This document shows, piece after piece, positions 46,000 through 55,138 of a stretch of DNA of 64,000 nucleotides. Location: the NCBI GenBank assembly GCA_025059535.1, contig JANXCX010000019.1, forward strand, positions 132,363 through 196,362. The letters run 5' to 3'. The notes beneath the pieces are model-generated. The model was not told the DNA's origin and searched no databases. It saw nothing but the letters and a program-made list of their open reading frames with translations. Position 1 is the first letter of the stretch. Each line of letters opens with the position of its first letter. Origin of the DNA: Bacteroidia bacterium. Lineage in GTDB: Bacteria > Bacteroidota > Bacteroidia > SpSt-205. The position numbers and the translations under genes are program-made.

Positions 46000-47937
46000 T
46001 CACCAAAGTCCAATAATGCGCGGGATGTTCCAAAGGTTCTTATGGAAGGGGCTCCACCTCCCTTTCTCCACTTGGTTTATTTCACGCCGCCAGAAGTGGA
46101 GGCTAAGGGCGGGGTAGAGGTAGCCAAAGGCATAGCTAGGGTGCGGATGGCGGCAACCTGGGCCGGCGCGACAAATGCGCCGACGGGCTGTATGCGGGTA
46201 GCGTATAGGTAGCTGAGCTACCATTCCTTCAGCTTCGTTTAGAAGTTTATGCAGGTGGGCTAGGTGGAGGGCGCGGCTAGGCGCACGCTGGGGTAGGCTA
46301 AGCGCTTCAAGCCAGTGGTAGCGGAAAGCCACGCGCAAGCGCGTAACTTCCCACGCAAGCCTAAGCTCTTCCCAAAGGGCGTTGAGCGTAGAATCGGAAT
46401 AGCTCGGTGTGGGCCAGGCTGGCCAGCGCTGAAGAGCTTCCGCTATCTCGTTCAACTTAGGCGCCAAAAGAGCCCGATACTTCCCGGGGCGTCGGTAAAT
46501 CCGCCAGGGCGGCACGGGCAACCGCGGCTGAAAAGCTGGCAGGCTGTACCAGCCCAGCTCATCTATAGGCGTGGTAGGCGTGATGTAGCTGAGAAAATCC
46601 CGCCCTACTAGGACACTATCTTGAAAACGCATTCGTTCCGCCCAATCGGTCAGCGAACCGCCAAAAATCCGAGCTAGGCCCTCTGCGGGATGAGTACTTA
46701 GCCGCTGACCATTAGCCCAGTAGGCCCAGCTCCACTGCGCCACACTCCAGTCAAATAGCCAGTAGCCTATATCCCATCCAGAGGAAAACGTAAGGTGGCC
46801 TTCGGCTAAGGTGTCCGTGAGCTCCATATCCTCCCAGCGCGCGCGCAGGTACGAAAGAAGCCATACGGGGACGCTATTATCAAAGGTTACCCAGTAGGCC
46901 GTTTCGGGATAGTACCAGGTTGGGCGCTGCAGACGCGCCTGGCGCAAAGCCGCCAAGAGATGCGCAAAGTTTCGGCAGCGGTATACTGGCGCCAATGTGT
47001 CCTTCAAGCTATAGCACATGACAGAATGGACACATAGGCCTATTGCAGGCGGTAGGGCGGTAGGGCGGAAGGTGCCCACAGCGTAAGCCTCTGGCGGGAC
47101 CACATGCTGGCGCGTCATGAGCGTAAGCCCCATAGCCTGGCTATAGGCTACGAGGCTATCCAGCCAGCGTCCCCAATCCTGCCCCACGAACTCTGCAGCG
47201 GTAAGTTCCACATTGAGCCGGTCTATGCCCGTCTGAGCTAAAACCCTAAGGCGCCGGCGCAGTAGGCTTCGGCGCGAACGAAAGCTGTAACGGGGAAGAA
47301 GTTGAAACGCATACTGCTGCCGCATACGAAGGGATACATCCAGCCCTACGCTAACGCCCCGCTGGTGCGCATAGGCTACCAGCTTTTGAAAGTAAGGCAC
47401 CCATCGGGCAAGATTCACGGTACGCAAAAGGCAAAACTCAAAGTAATTCTGTCTATTGCGGGCTAGCCAGTCTATATACTGACGCACGCAGAGCTCGGCT
47501 TGGGGAAAGTCTGGATCGTGGAGGGCCTCGGTCAGTTCGATGGGGTGCTGGGTGTGTAGGTGGAAGCCCCGCCACCGAAAGCGCGGCACTACCCGGAGCG
47601 TCTCGGACAGGGGAGGCGACGGCACGCGCACCAGAAACCGTGGGTGGAGAAATAGAAAGCCATGTTTGCGCTCTAAAAGCGTATAGAGGGCGGCGGCCCA
47701 TCCCGCTGCTCCTTCTGCTGCGAGCTGAACCCCCTGCCCTTCAGGCAAAGGGAGTATTTCGTACCCTTCGCCTAAGGGCTTGTAAGAAAGTGAGAGGGTA
47801 TCCCGAAGCCCCCAGGCCGTAAGCAGGCTATCCGCCTCCCTAAGGGCATGCGCAAGTACAGGCTCAACCGCTAACGCAGTAGCTGGCTGTACCCCGCCAG
47901 CTTCCCACACCCAGAGCTGAAGAAAAAAGGCGATCAT
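46000..47937 (-). CDS. Uncharacterised exported protein, distantly glycoside-hydrolase-like
   Basis: Signal peptide MIAFFLQLWVWEAGGVQ; WAAALYTLLERKHGFLFLHPRFLVRVPSPP...VPRFRWRGFHLHTQHPIEL resembles GH67/GH20-type N-term then TIM-barrel-like segment. Confidence 0.5.
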   Translation of the reverse strand: MIAFFLQLWVWEAGGVQPATALAVEPVLAHALREADSLLTAWGLRDTLSLSYKPLGEGYEILPLPEGQGVQLAAEGAAGWAAALYTLLERKHGFLFLHPRFLVRVPSPPLSETLRVVPRFRWRGFHLHTQHPIELTEALHDPDFPQAELCVRQYIDWLARNRQNYFEFCLLRTVNLARWVPYFQKLVAYAHQRGVSVGLDVSLRMRQQYAFQLLPRYSFRSRRSLLRRRLRVLAQTGIDRLNVELTAAEFVGQDWGRWLDSLVAYSQAMGLTLMTRQHVVPPEAYAVGTFRPTALPPAIGLCVHSVMCYSLKDTLAPVYRCRNFAHLLAALRQARLQRPTWYYPETAYWVTFDNSVPVWLLSYLRARWEDMELTDTLAEGHLTFSSGWDIGYWLFDWSVAQWSWAYWANGQRLSTHPAEGLARIFGGSLTDWAERMRFQDSVLVGRDFLSYITPTTPIDELGWYSLPAFQPRLPVPPWRIYRRPGKYRALLAPKLNEIAEALQRWPAWPTPSYSDSTLNALWEELRLAWEVTRLRVAFRYHWLEALSLPQRAPSRALHLAHLHKLLNEAEGMVAQLPIRYPHTARRRICRAGPGCRHPHPSYAFGYLYPALSLHFWRREINQVEKGRWSPFHKNLWNIPRIIGLW

Positions 47938-48005
47938 CCTTTCTTGCAAAATACGCCCAGGAACGCAATAGGGGAGCTCTGAACCCAGCGTATCCTCCTG
48001 CTAAA

Positions 48006-48013
48006 TATCTTTG
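48006..48013 (+). promoter_or_regulatory. -7 element TATCTTTG
   Basis: Exact TAnnTTTG, 7 nt before TTG start 48021. Confidence 0.6.
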
Positions 48014-48020
48014 TACAGCG

Positions 48021-49310
48021 TTGGACCCCATCCCGCTCGCAGGCGCGCTTATCTTTCTCCTTCTTTCGGCTTTATTTTCGGGTTATGAAACGGCTTTCTT
48101 TAGCTCAGAGGGAGGCCGTTTAGCGGCTATTTATAATTCGGATAAAAAGCGCCCGTGGCATTATTGGCTGCGCTATTTTACCGAGCAGCCTGAGGTGCTC
48201 CTTAGCGTTATTCTGGTAGGGAATACGCTGGTGAATTTGGGCTTTACGCTTGCCCTTCTCCGGCTAGGCACGCAATATCCGCCGTATGGTTCGGCGCTAG
48301 CCGCCATAGGGGCGTGGGTAGGGATTGTGATACTGGGAGAAATAATTCCTAAGACGCTGGCCCTTACCCGGCCGTATGTGTTTTTACGGTTCGGCACTTT
48401 AGCGATTCAGCTTAGTTTCTGGCTTTTCTATCCTTTAGCGGAGCTTCTGCGGGCCTTACAGCAGCGCATAGAGAGCTGGTGGCGACCTTTGCCTACCCTC
48501 ACTAGCCTAAGCCACCTCATAGAAGCCCTACCCCCTGAGCTTTCTCCCCCTTCCGAAAAAGGTCTTCTCAGGAAGCTCCTTCTTTTACGGCAGCTACCCG
48601 TACGCGCCTTTATGATATCTCGCATGGACATGAAGGCTATTCCAGCCAGCCTCTCCTGGACGGAGCTTAAGGCCGCCCTGCGACAGATTCCTTATATACG
48701 AGTCCCAGTGTATGGGGAGACGCTGGATGAGATTAAGGGGATCCTGCTTATAAAGGACCTTTTGCCGCACTGGTCAAAACCCGACTATCCGAATTGGCAG
48801 CAACTTCTGCGCCCGGCCTACTTTGTACCTGAAACTAAGAATGCCTATGAGCTACTTTTGGAACTTCAGACACGCCGGCAGGCGGTGGCTATAGGGGTAG
48901 ATGAGTTTGGAAGCGTGGCGGGGCTCATTTCGCTGCAGCGGCTTTTAGAAGTGGTATTTGGGTACAGGGAGGAGGAGGCGCGTCTGGCGGGTGCCCTCTA
49001 CGAAATCAATGCGGATGGTTCGGTTTGCTTCCAGGCGCAGGCCCCTCTTATGCTGGTACAAGAGGTTCTAAGCCTGCCCACCGACTTCTTCCAAGAGGAG
49101 GAGGCACGAAGCGCCGAGAACCTGGCTGAATTCGTACTTTCGCTAGCCGAACGGATTCCCTCGCCCGGGGAGACCCTAATTTATCGGGACTATGCGTTTG
49201 AGGTGGTGGAAGGCAGTCCTCAGCGGATTGAGCGCATACGGGCTTATCGTGTCTTGCGAGGCCCCAACACTCCCGCGTCCGAAAACCTTTCCTCGGCTGG
49301 AGCTTCCTGA
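48021..49310 (+). CDS. gldE: GldE-like CNNM/CorC-family membrane protein
   Basis: CNNM TM domain LSALFSGYETAFFSSEGGRL, VGNTLVNLGFTLAL, GEIIPKTLAL; CBS and CorC domains; followed by gldD-like gene. Confidence 0.8.
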   Translation: MDPIPLAGALIFLLLSALFSGYETAFFSSEGGRLAAIYNSDKKRPWHYWLRYFTEQPEVLLSVILVGNTLVNLGFTLALLRLGTQYPPYGSALAAIGAWVGIVILGEIIPKTLALTRPYVFLRFGTLAIQLSFWLFYPLAELLRALQQRIESWWRPLPTLTSLSHLIEALPPELSPPSEKGLLRKLLLLRQLPVRAFMISRMDMKAIPASLSWTELKAALRQIPYIRVPVYGETLDEIKGILLIKDLLPHWSKPDYPNWQQLLRPAYFVPETKNAYELLLELQTRRQAVAIGVDEFGSVAGLISLQRLLEVVFGYREEEARLAGALYEINADGSVCFQAQAPLMLVQEVLSLPTDFFQEEEARSAENLAEFVLSLAERIPSPGETLIYRDYAFEVVEGSPQRIERIRAYRVLRGPNTPASENLSSAGAS

Positions 49311-49806
49311 CACGGGCCGCTATGATACCTTTGACTGCCCAGTGTGCCCCGTACGGTTTGCCTATCCAGCCTATGCCCGGCCGCATTACGTGCCGCGCGA
49401 CTCGTGCTGGTTTGACCTGTACTTTCCTGAGTTAGATACGTACTGGCACATCACGGCGCAAGACCTCCAAACGCTCCACACTACCCCAGCCAAAGCGCTT
49501 GAAACCTACCGAAAGCTGGTGTACAAACATTCTATCCGCGCCTCGGACATATCCGAAAGGTTTATTCGCAGTCCTAATGGAAAGGGATTTTTTTACGAAA
49601 TATACGGCGAAGTACCTACCCATGCGCTTTTATTCTATACCGATTCAGTTCGGTATGCGATCATGATTGCCTCATACTTCAAAGTAGCTGGGGCCGAGGA
49701 TTCGCTGGCACCGATTATTCAGCGGATGCGATATGAGCTTTTGCGTATTTACCCTTCTATCACATGGCGGCCCGTGCCATTGACACGCATGCGCACCTGT
49801 TTCTAG
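49192..49806 (+). CDS. gldD: Gliding-motility/T9SS lipoprotein GldD-like
   Basis: Lipobox LIVSCEAP; PRPKTFPRLELP...CPVRFAYPAYA...CWFDLYFPELDTYWHITA...YRKLVYKHSIRASDISERFI. Confidence 0.85.
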   Translation: MRLRWWKAVLSGLSAYGLIVSCEAPTLPRPKTFPRLELPDTGRYDTFDCPVCPVRFAYPAYARPHYVPRDSCWFDLYFPELDTYWHITAQDLQTLHTTPAKALETYRKLVYKHSIRASDISERFIRSPNGKGFFYEIYGEVPTHALLFYTDSVRYAIMIASYFKVAGAEDSLAPIIQRMRYELLRIYPSITWRPVPLTRMRTCF

Positions 49807-50543
49807 CAGACTTTGCGTCGGATATAGCGGCCGTTACTTACCGGGCCCAAAGCGTATGCGAGGCGGTATTTCTGCCTAACTTAGACGCTACCACCTTGCC
49901 GGCCCTTCAGAAGCTCTGCCAAGAAGCCCCAGGTTTTTATAAAGGCCTTATAGGCCTTCATCCGCTCCATGTGAAGGCCGACTTTGAGAACGAACTAGCC
50001 GCATTAGGCGCGTTATTGCCCCAGGGCGAGTGGATAGGCATTGGCGAAGTGGGACTGGATTTCTACCGCAGCCCTCAGACACGCCAGTGGCAGGAAGCCG
50101 CCTTCTCTGCCCAGATAGAATGGGCCGTAGCTTACGACCTACCCCTTTCTATTCACTTCCGCGGCGCCTTAGAGGAGACCGTGGCCCTACTTCGGCCTTT
50201 TGTAGGCCAGGTTAGGGGCGTCTTCCACTGCTTTACCGAGGGTCGCGCCGAAGCGCAAAGAATCTTAGACCTAGGCTTTTTTGTCGGCATAGGTGGGGTA
50301 GTTACCTATCCCAGTGCGCTGGCCCTGCGTGCCGCTATACCCTATATACCCCTAGACCGCATTCTTTTAGAAACCGATAGCCCTTATTTGACGCCTGTAC
50401 CCCTGCGCGGCCGGCGAAACGAAAGCGCCTACCTTTCCTATATAATCCGCGCCTTAGCGGAGCTTTATCGGCTGCCGCCCGAGGCTATTGTAGAGCAAAC
50501 TACCCAGAATGCCCGGCTGCTCTTTCTAACTAGAGGAGCCTAA
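49764..50543 (+). CDS. TatD-family metal-dependent hydrolase
   Basis: IDTHAHLFLADF, GIGEVGLDFYRS, LSIHFRGALEETVALL, GVFHCFTEG, LLETDSPYLTPVPLRGRRNES. Confidence 0.93.
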   Translation: MAARAIDTHAHLFLADFASDIAAVTYRAQSVCEAVFLPNLDATTLPALQKLCQEAPGFYKGLIGLHPLHVKADFENELAALGALLPQGEWIGIGEVGLDFYRSPQTRQWQEAAFSAQIEWAVAYDLPLSIHFRGALEETVALLRPFVGQVRGVFHCFTEGRAEAQRILDLGFFVGIGGVVTYPSALALRAAIPYIPLDRILLETDSPYLTPVPLRGRRNESAYLSYIIRALAELYRLPPEAIVEQTTQNARLLFLTRGA

Positions 50544-50570
50544 AGCGGGGGCGGAATAGGTTCTACGCAG

Positions 50571-50578
50571 TATTTTTG
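50571..50578 (+). promoter_or_regulatory. -7 element TATTTTTG
   Basis: Exact TAnnTTTG, 4 nt before ATG 50583. Confidence 0.6.
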
Positions 50579-50582
50579 CTGC

Positions 50583-51608
50583 ATGCAGGCTATCGCCGCT
50601 TACACAGAAAAGCTGCATCAGCAGCTACTTTTCGCTCTTTTTCGCCACACCCCTTTTACGGAATGGCTTACCCAAAGTGAAATTATGGAGGGCTCTTTTG
50701 AGAGCGCGCCCAGCGGTAGCCCCTTTCAGTTCTCCTGCAAAGCGGCTGATGGGGTGCCTCAATACTTTTATGTGCGTACCACCACCTTCGGAAATTCCCG
50801 CAGCCTTCATGAACCTATTCGCAGCCAGATAGCTTTTATGGATCGCAACCCTCAGGCCCGTTTCTATTGCCTTTTCTTACGCGAGGCCTGGTTTGAATGG
50901 GATGAGGAGATCCTATCTTCTTTAGAGCTTCCTTGGACGCGCCTGGGGTATGAAGAGCTGCTAAACGCCATTCAGGCTATTTCTGTACCCCTAGCTGACT
51001 TGCATCCCGAGCTGCCGGCCTATCGGACTATGCTGGAAAGGGAGTATCGGAGTTTTGCCTTACCCAGCCGAGTAATGGAGCCGAGTCTACGCTACTATGC
51101 GGCTTTTGCGCATCTGCGCCGGCACTTGTATGGTTGGCGCAGTCGCGAAGCCCCCTTTCATTTTTCCTTGGCTATCCGCACGCAGCCGCATGTACATTCC
51201 TCCCATTTAGATCAGTACCTTTTCCGCCAGTATCCGCCTTTGGAGTTGAAAACAGGAGCGATCTCAGTAGCCCTTTTCTGGGAGCTAGAGAAGGAGACGC
51301 TTTTTCTGCGGGCGCTTTTCCCGCCCATGACGGAGAAGGAAGCCCGTCCCCTTTACGCTAAGTTGCGGCGCGTGAGCCAAGAAGTGGCTGGGGCCACCCT
51401 TCCCCTAAATCGTACCCGCGCTACGCTCAAAGGGATTAGTCCGCTGCGCGAGCGACAAATAAACCTTTTACGTATAGAGTGTTCGCTTGCTGAAGTCCTA
51501 AGTGCGCGGTCGGAAGGGGCTTTAGAGGAAGCGCTGCGCCCTGTTCTTGCTACCCTTCAGGCTGCCCTTAGCTGTCTGCCGCAGATTATCCATACCTTTG
51601 AGGCCTAA
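50583..51608 (+). CDS. Uncharacterised 341-aa protein
   Basis: Long ORF with own -7 motif, 4 nt upstream of the TetR-like gene; no family recognised. Confidence 0.75.
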   Translation: MQAIAAYTEKLHQQLLFALFRHTPFTEWLTQSEIMEGSFESAPSGSPFQFSCKAADGVPQYFYVRTTTFGNSRSLHEPIRSQIAFMDRNPQARFYCLFLREAWFEWDEEILSSLELPWTRLGYEELLNAIQAISVPLADLHPELPAYRTMLEREYRSFALPSRVMEPSLRYYAAFAHLRRHLYGWRSREAPFHFSLAIRTQPHVHSSHLDQYLFRQYPPLELKTGAISVALFWELEKETLFLRALFPPMTEKEARPLYAKLRRVSQEVAGATLPLNRTRATLKGISPLRERQINLLRIECSLAEVLSARSEGALEEALRPVLATLQAALSCLPQIIHTFEA

Positions 51609-51612
51609 GCCC

Positions 51613-52182
51613 GTGCAACGCGACCGGATTCTCGCTACGGCACTGCGCTTATTTGCGGAACGAGGGTTTCCGCAGGTAACGCTACGCGAGCTGGCCCAAA
51701 GAGTCCAACTTTCCCCTGCTACGCTCTACCATTACTTTCCCACTAAGGAAGCCCTGCTGGCGGCTCTAGCCTTCCAGATAGCGGAGCGCTTTGAGGCGGC
51801 TACAGCCGAGATTGCCGAAAGCGATTGGGAGACCACCTATAAGTTTGAGCGCTTTTGCGTGCGGCACGTAGAGACTCTTTTAGCTGAGCCGGCCCAAGCG
51901 GCGATTTTTCTGCGTGAGGCCCCCCGGCACCTGGAGGAGCCTCATCGTACCGCCTTTCTTCAAAGGCAAGAGGCCTACGAAAGACGCCTTGAACGGATTT
52001 TAGAAGAGGGGGTGGCGAAGAACCTTTTCCATGCTACCGAACCGCGCTTTCTCGCTATATCCCTTCTGGCGGCCCTAAATGCCACCGCCAACTGGTACCA
52101 GCCTACTGGCGCCTTTACCCCCACTCAAATCGCCCATTACATGGCCACTATTTTTCTACGCGGCCTCATACGCTCATGGTAA
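51613..52182 (+). CDS. TetR/AcrR-family transcriptional regulator
   Basis: RDRILATALRLFAERGFPQVTLRELAQRVQLSPATLYHYFPTKEALLAAL. Confidence 0.93.
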   Translation: MQRDRILATALRLFAERGFPQVTLRELAQRVQLSPATLYHYFPTKEALLAALAFQIAERFEAATAEIAESDWETTYKFERFCVRHVETLLAEPAQAAIFLREAPRHLEEPHRTAFLQRQEAYERRLERILEEGVAKNLFHATEPRFLAISLLAALNATANWYQPTGAFTPTQIAHYMATIFLRGLIRSW

Positions 52183-53648
52183 AGTACTATCTGGATGCCC
52201 TCCTCATAGCCCTCTTCTTCAAATGCCTCTGGATACAGCTCCTACCCCACTGGAACAAGGGCATGGCGATGCAGATTTGGCCAGGCTATGTAAACAAGCG
52301 GTATGGTGTGCGTTTCCCTGAGGGTGACACCGTTTCCCTTCCGCTTCATTTCCCAAATGGTCAGAGATTGGCCCAGCTTGTTCTCCACAATCCCGACTTT
52401 CCGACGTATTACGAGCCGTATCAGAGCTTTCGTCGGTGTATAGAACAAAAGGAGGGAAACTGCGCCTGGCGGCTATGCGCTTTTTACCGAATGCCCGGCT
52501 ATCTACCTTGGCTGTATCTAGGCGATGTATTAGGGGGGATAGACCAGGGGCGTGCTTGGACTATAGGTCTTCAGCTCCTTTTGGGCGCCTTAGCTGCGGT
52601 GATTTTCGGCGATCTTATCCGCCTCCTTACGGGCTGTAGCCTGTACATTGCCCCCGCCAGCCTCCTGTGGTCCTCCTCCCCTTTCATAGCCCGCTACGAG
52701 TTCATCTTAGGCTCAGAAGGGTTTTACCACAGCTTTTTAGTCCTTTCCTTGTGGGCTCTAGCTAAAAGTCAGTGGCAAAACCGCTTCTGGATTACCCTAA
52801 GTGGGCTATTTATCTTAGAAGCCATGCTCCTGCGCCCCATAACGGCCCCCCTTTTTGCCATCTATACCCTTCCTTTTATTCTCCAGAAAAACGGGCGCTT
52901 TGTGTATCTATGGCTGCCTTTTATAGCTTTTGAAGCATTTTGGCTGACCTGTACGCATAAGGTCCATCGCAAAGCCTTTCTCACCACAAAAAGCATTTTC
53001 TACTTTGAAAACCCTGATGAGGCCTACGACGAGTGGTGGCGCATCCACGTTTTTATGAGTACCTTTGGGGATAACTACTACTGGTTTTACTACCCTACCT
53101 ATAAGCTTCCGCTGCGGGCTTATACATCCGCTTTCAATCCAGATACCGAAGCCCAGCTTCTAACGCTTCTCAGACGCTTTTACAGTCTTCAGGAAAGTGA
53201 GGCGGAATACCAGTTTTCCTGGCGCCTGCGTGAATGGGAACGCCATATAAGGCGGGAAAAACCTCTCCTGTATCACTTTACCAGTCGCCTGTATGCCACA
53301 GCCAATTTTCTTGCCTCGCATTGGATGGAGAGCTTTTTTTATACGGATGCCCGAAAAGCTGGGGTAATTTATAGGCGGATCTACGGCTATTCGGTAGGCT
53401 TGTGGGTGGTAGTGGTAGGGCTGGGTTTTCTCCTTACGCCGTTTATCCTCTACCAAGCGCGCAGCCAGCCACTTCTTCTAACTGCGGCCCTGAGCGCCCA
53501 TTATGCTTGGCTGAGCCATGTATTCCTACGATCCATCCAGAGCCGATACTTTCTCTTTAGCCTAGTATTTTTCCTTGTGCTCGTTGTAGGATGGGTAGCC
53601 CGCTGGGTGTGTCGGCGCGCACCTTCTACCTCACTGCGGCTGGGCTAG
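52176..53648 (+). CDS. Multi-TM membrane protein, paralogue A (glycosyltransferase-C-like architecture suspected)
   Basis: Many TM segments; FEAFWLTCTHKV, EAYDEWWRIHVFMSTFGDNYYWFYYPTYKLPLRAYTS shared with next gene. Confidence 0.75.
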   Translation: MVKYYLDALLIALFFKCLWIQLLPHWNKGMAMQIWPGYVNKRYGVRFPEGDTVSLPLHFPNGQRLAQLVLHNPDFPTYYEPYQSFRRCIEQKEGNCAWRLCAFYRMPGYLPWLYLGDVLGGIDQGRAWTIGLQLLLGALAAVIFGDLIRLLTGCSLYIAPASLLWSSSPFIARYEFILGSEGFYHSFLVLSLWALAKSQWQNRFWITLSGLFILEAMLLRPITAPLFAIYTLPFILQKNGRFVYLWLPFIAFEAFWLTCTHKVHRKAFLTTKSIFYFENPDEAYDEWWRIHVFMSTFGDNYYWFYYPTYKLPLRAYTSAFNPDTEAQLLTLLRRFYSLQESEAEYQFSWRLREWERHIRREKPLLYHFTSRLYATANFLASHWMESFFYTDARKAGVIYRRIYGYSVGLWVVVVGLGFLLTPFILYQARSQPLLLTAALSAHYAWLSHVFLRSIQSRYFLFSLVFFLVLVVGWVARWVCRRAPSTSLRLG

Positions 53649-55138
53649 CGCTGGCTATCAAGCTGGCGTACTATTTCTTTGGGCTGCCGCTGCTTATGCG
53701 GGGAATGGGGGCGCAGATTGCGCCTAACCGAACCCTGCCTGTGTACGGCTTCCGTACAGCTGGTTTAGACACCGCGCCACCGCCACCCTTCCCCCCCATA
53801 GACGCCCCTCGCCTCTGGATTAGAGCGAACTACCAACACGCCGACCACCCTACCTACTTCCAGCCTTTCCGCCACCTCCTAAACTGCTACCAAGAAACCC
53901 GCAGCTGGCTTTGCCTTAATGTCCTATGCCAGCATTATAGACTGCCGGGCTATGGGTTACTTAGCGCGCTAAAGTATGTTTTTCCCTTTAGCTGGCTTCC
54001 TCTCCCAGATCTGTACCTTACCCTACAAATTAGCCTAGCGGTCCTAGCGGCAGTCCTTGTGGGGGATATCTTGCGAGCCATGCACCCTCTTTTAGGGTGG
54101 GTGGGGGCGTTGAGTTACGCCGCCTTCCCCTACCTTGTACGGTATGAGTACCTTATAGCCTCCGAAGGCTTAGCCTCCAGTCTTCTTATTCTCGTCCTAT
54201 GGCTTCTCTGGCGCAGCCAAGGCCGACATATCCTTTGGCTGGGAGTAGCCGGTGTGGTCGTCCTTGAGCTTATACTAGTCCGTAAAGCGCATGCCGTACT
54301 CCTACTACCTTTCTTGGGGTATATTCTCCAGCAGAAGGCTACCCTTAGGGCACGCAGCCAAAGGCTAGGCACTTTCCTTCTGCCTTTTCTCGTATTTGAG
54401 GCTTTTTGGCTTCCCTGTACCTACTACTACCGGGGGAAGCCTCAACCCCTCAACGAAGTTCCAGGGCCTCCGCCAGCCTACCAACTTACCGAATGGTGGC
54501 ACCTCATCAAGCTTCTGGGCCAAAATGGCGAGCCTTTCTACTGGTTATACTACTCTACCTATCGCCTGCCTCCTCGGCTCTACACCACCTCATATGCGGC
54601 CCAGTCTGAGGAAGAGCTCTACTCTCTTCTGCGCCGCTACTACGCGGGAGACTCAAGCGCGTTCTATCCTCTCCTCAAGCTCCTAGAGAACTGGTACGAA
54701 GCGCTCAGGCGCGAAAAACCCCTATCTTGGCAGGTGGAAACATACTTGCGCGCTATTTCTAACTTCTTTACAAGCCACCCGCAGGAAGTGCTGCGCTATA
54801 GCGGTTGGCCCCCTGCCCCTGCCTCTTACAAGTGGATTATGGGTCTATCTATAGCCCTATGGTCCTTTTGGGTGGTCAGCGGTCTAATCGGAAGCTTCTT
54901 CTTCCTAATTCAAATCCGACGCTATGGCTTTTTGGGCTGGTTGGGAATAGCCGCTCATCTTTCGTGGACGGCTTACGCGGTCTTTTTGCGCCTGGACAGC
55001 CGCTATTTCCTCCAGGCACTTATTCTGTTTGGGATTTTGGGTCTAGCTTTCTGGCAGCGTATCTTTGCCTCTTATGGAGGCGCTCCGCTGGGAAAGCTTA
55101 GGCCTGATGCTGATTCTTACCTCGGTTCTTTCATGTAA
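53591..55138 (+). CDS. Multi-TM membrane protein, paralogue B
   Basis: FEAFWLPCTYYY, LTEWWHLIKLLGQNGEPFYWLYYSTYRLPPRLYTTSY parallels paralogue A. Confidence 0.75.
   Translation: MGSPLGVSARTFYLTAAGLALAIKLAYYFFGLPLLMRGMGAQIAPNRTLPVYGFRTAGLDTAPPPPFPPIDAPRLWIRANYQHADHPTYFQPFRHLLNCYQETRSWLCLNVLCQHYRLPGYGLLSALKYVFPFSWLPLPDLYLTLQISLAVLAAVLVGDILRAMHPLLGWVGALSYAAFPYLVRYEYLIASEGLASSLLILVLWLLWRSQGRHILWLGVAGVVVLELILVRKAHAVLLLPFLGYILQQKATLRARSQRLGTFLLPFLVFEAFWLPCTYYYRGKPQPLNEVPGPPPAYQLTEWWHLIKLLGQNGEPFYWLYYSTYRLPPRLYTTSYAAQSEEELYSLLRRYYAGDSSAFYPLLKLLENWYEALRREKPLSWQVETYLRAISNFFTSHPQEVLRYSGWPPAPASYKWIMGLSIALWSFWVVSGLIGSFFFLIQIRRYGFLGWLGIAAHLSWTAYAVFLRLDSRYFLQALILFGILGLAFWQRIFASYGGAPLGKLRPDADSYLGSFM

Noticed and set aside
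47040-47075. GGCGGTAGGGCGGTAGGGCGGAAGG short repeat
   Set aside because: Small in-frame codon repeat inside the GH-like gene; too short to interpret.
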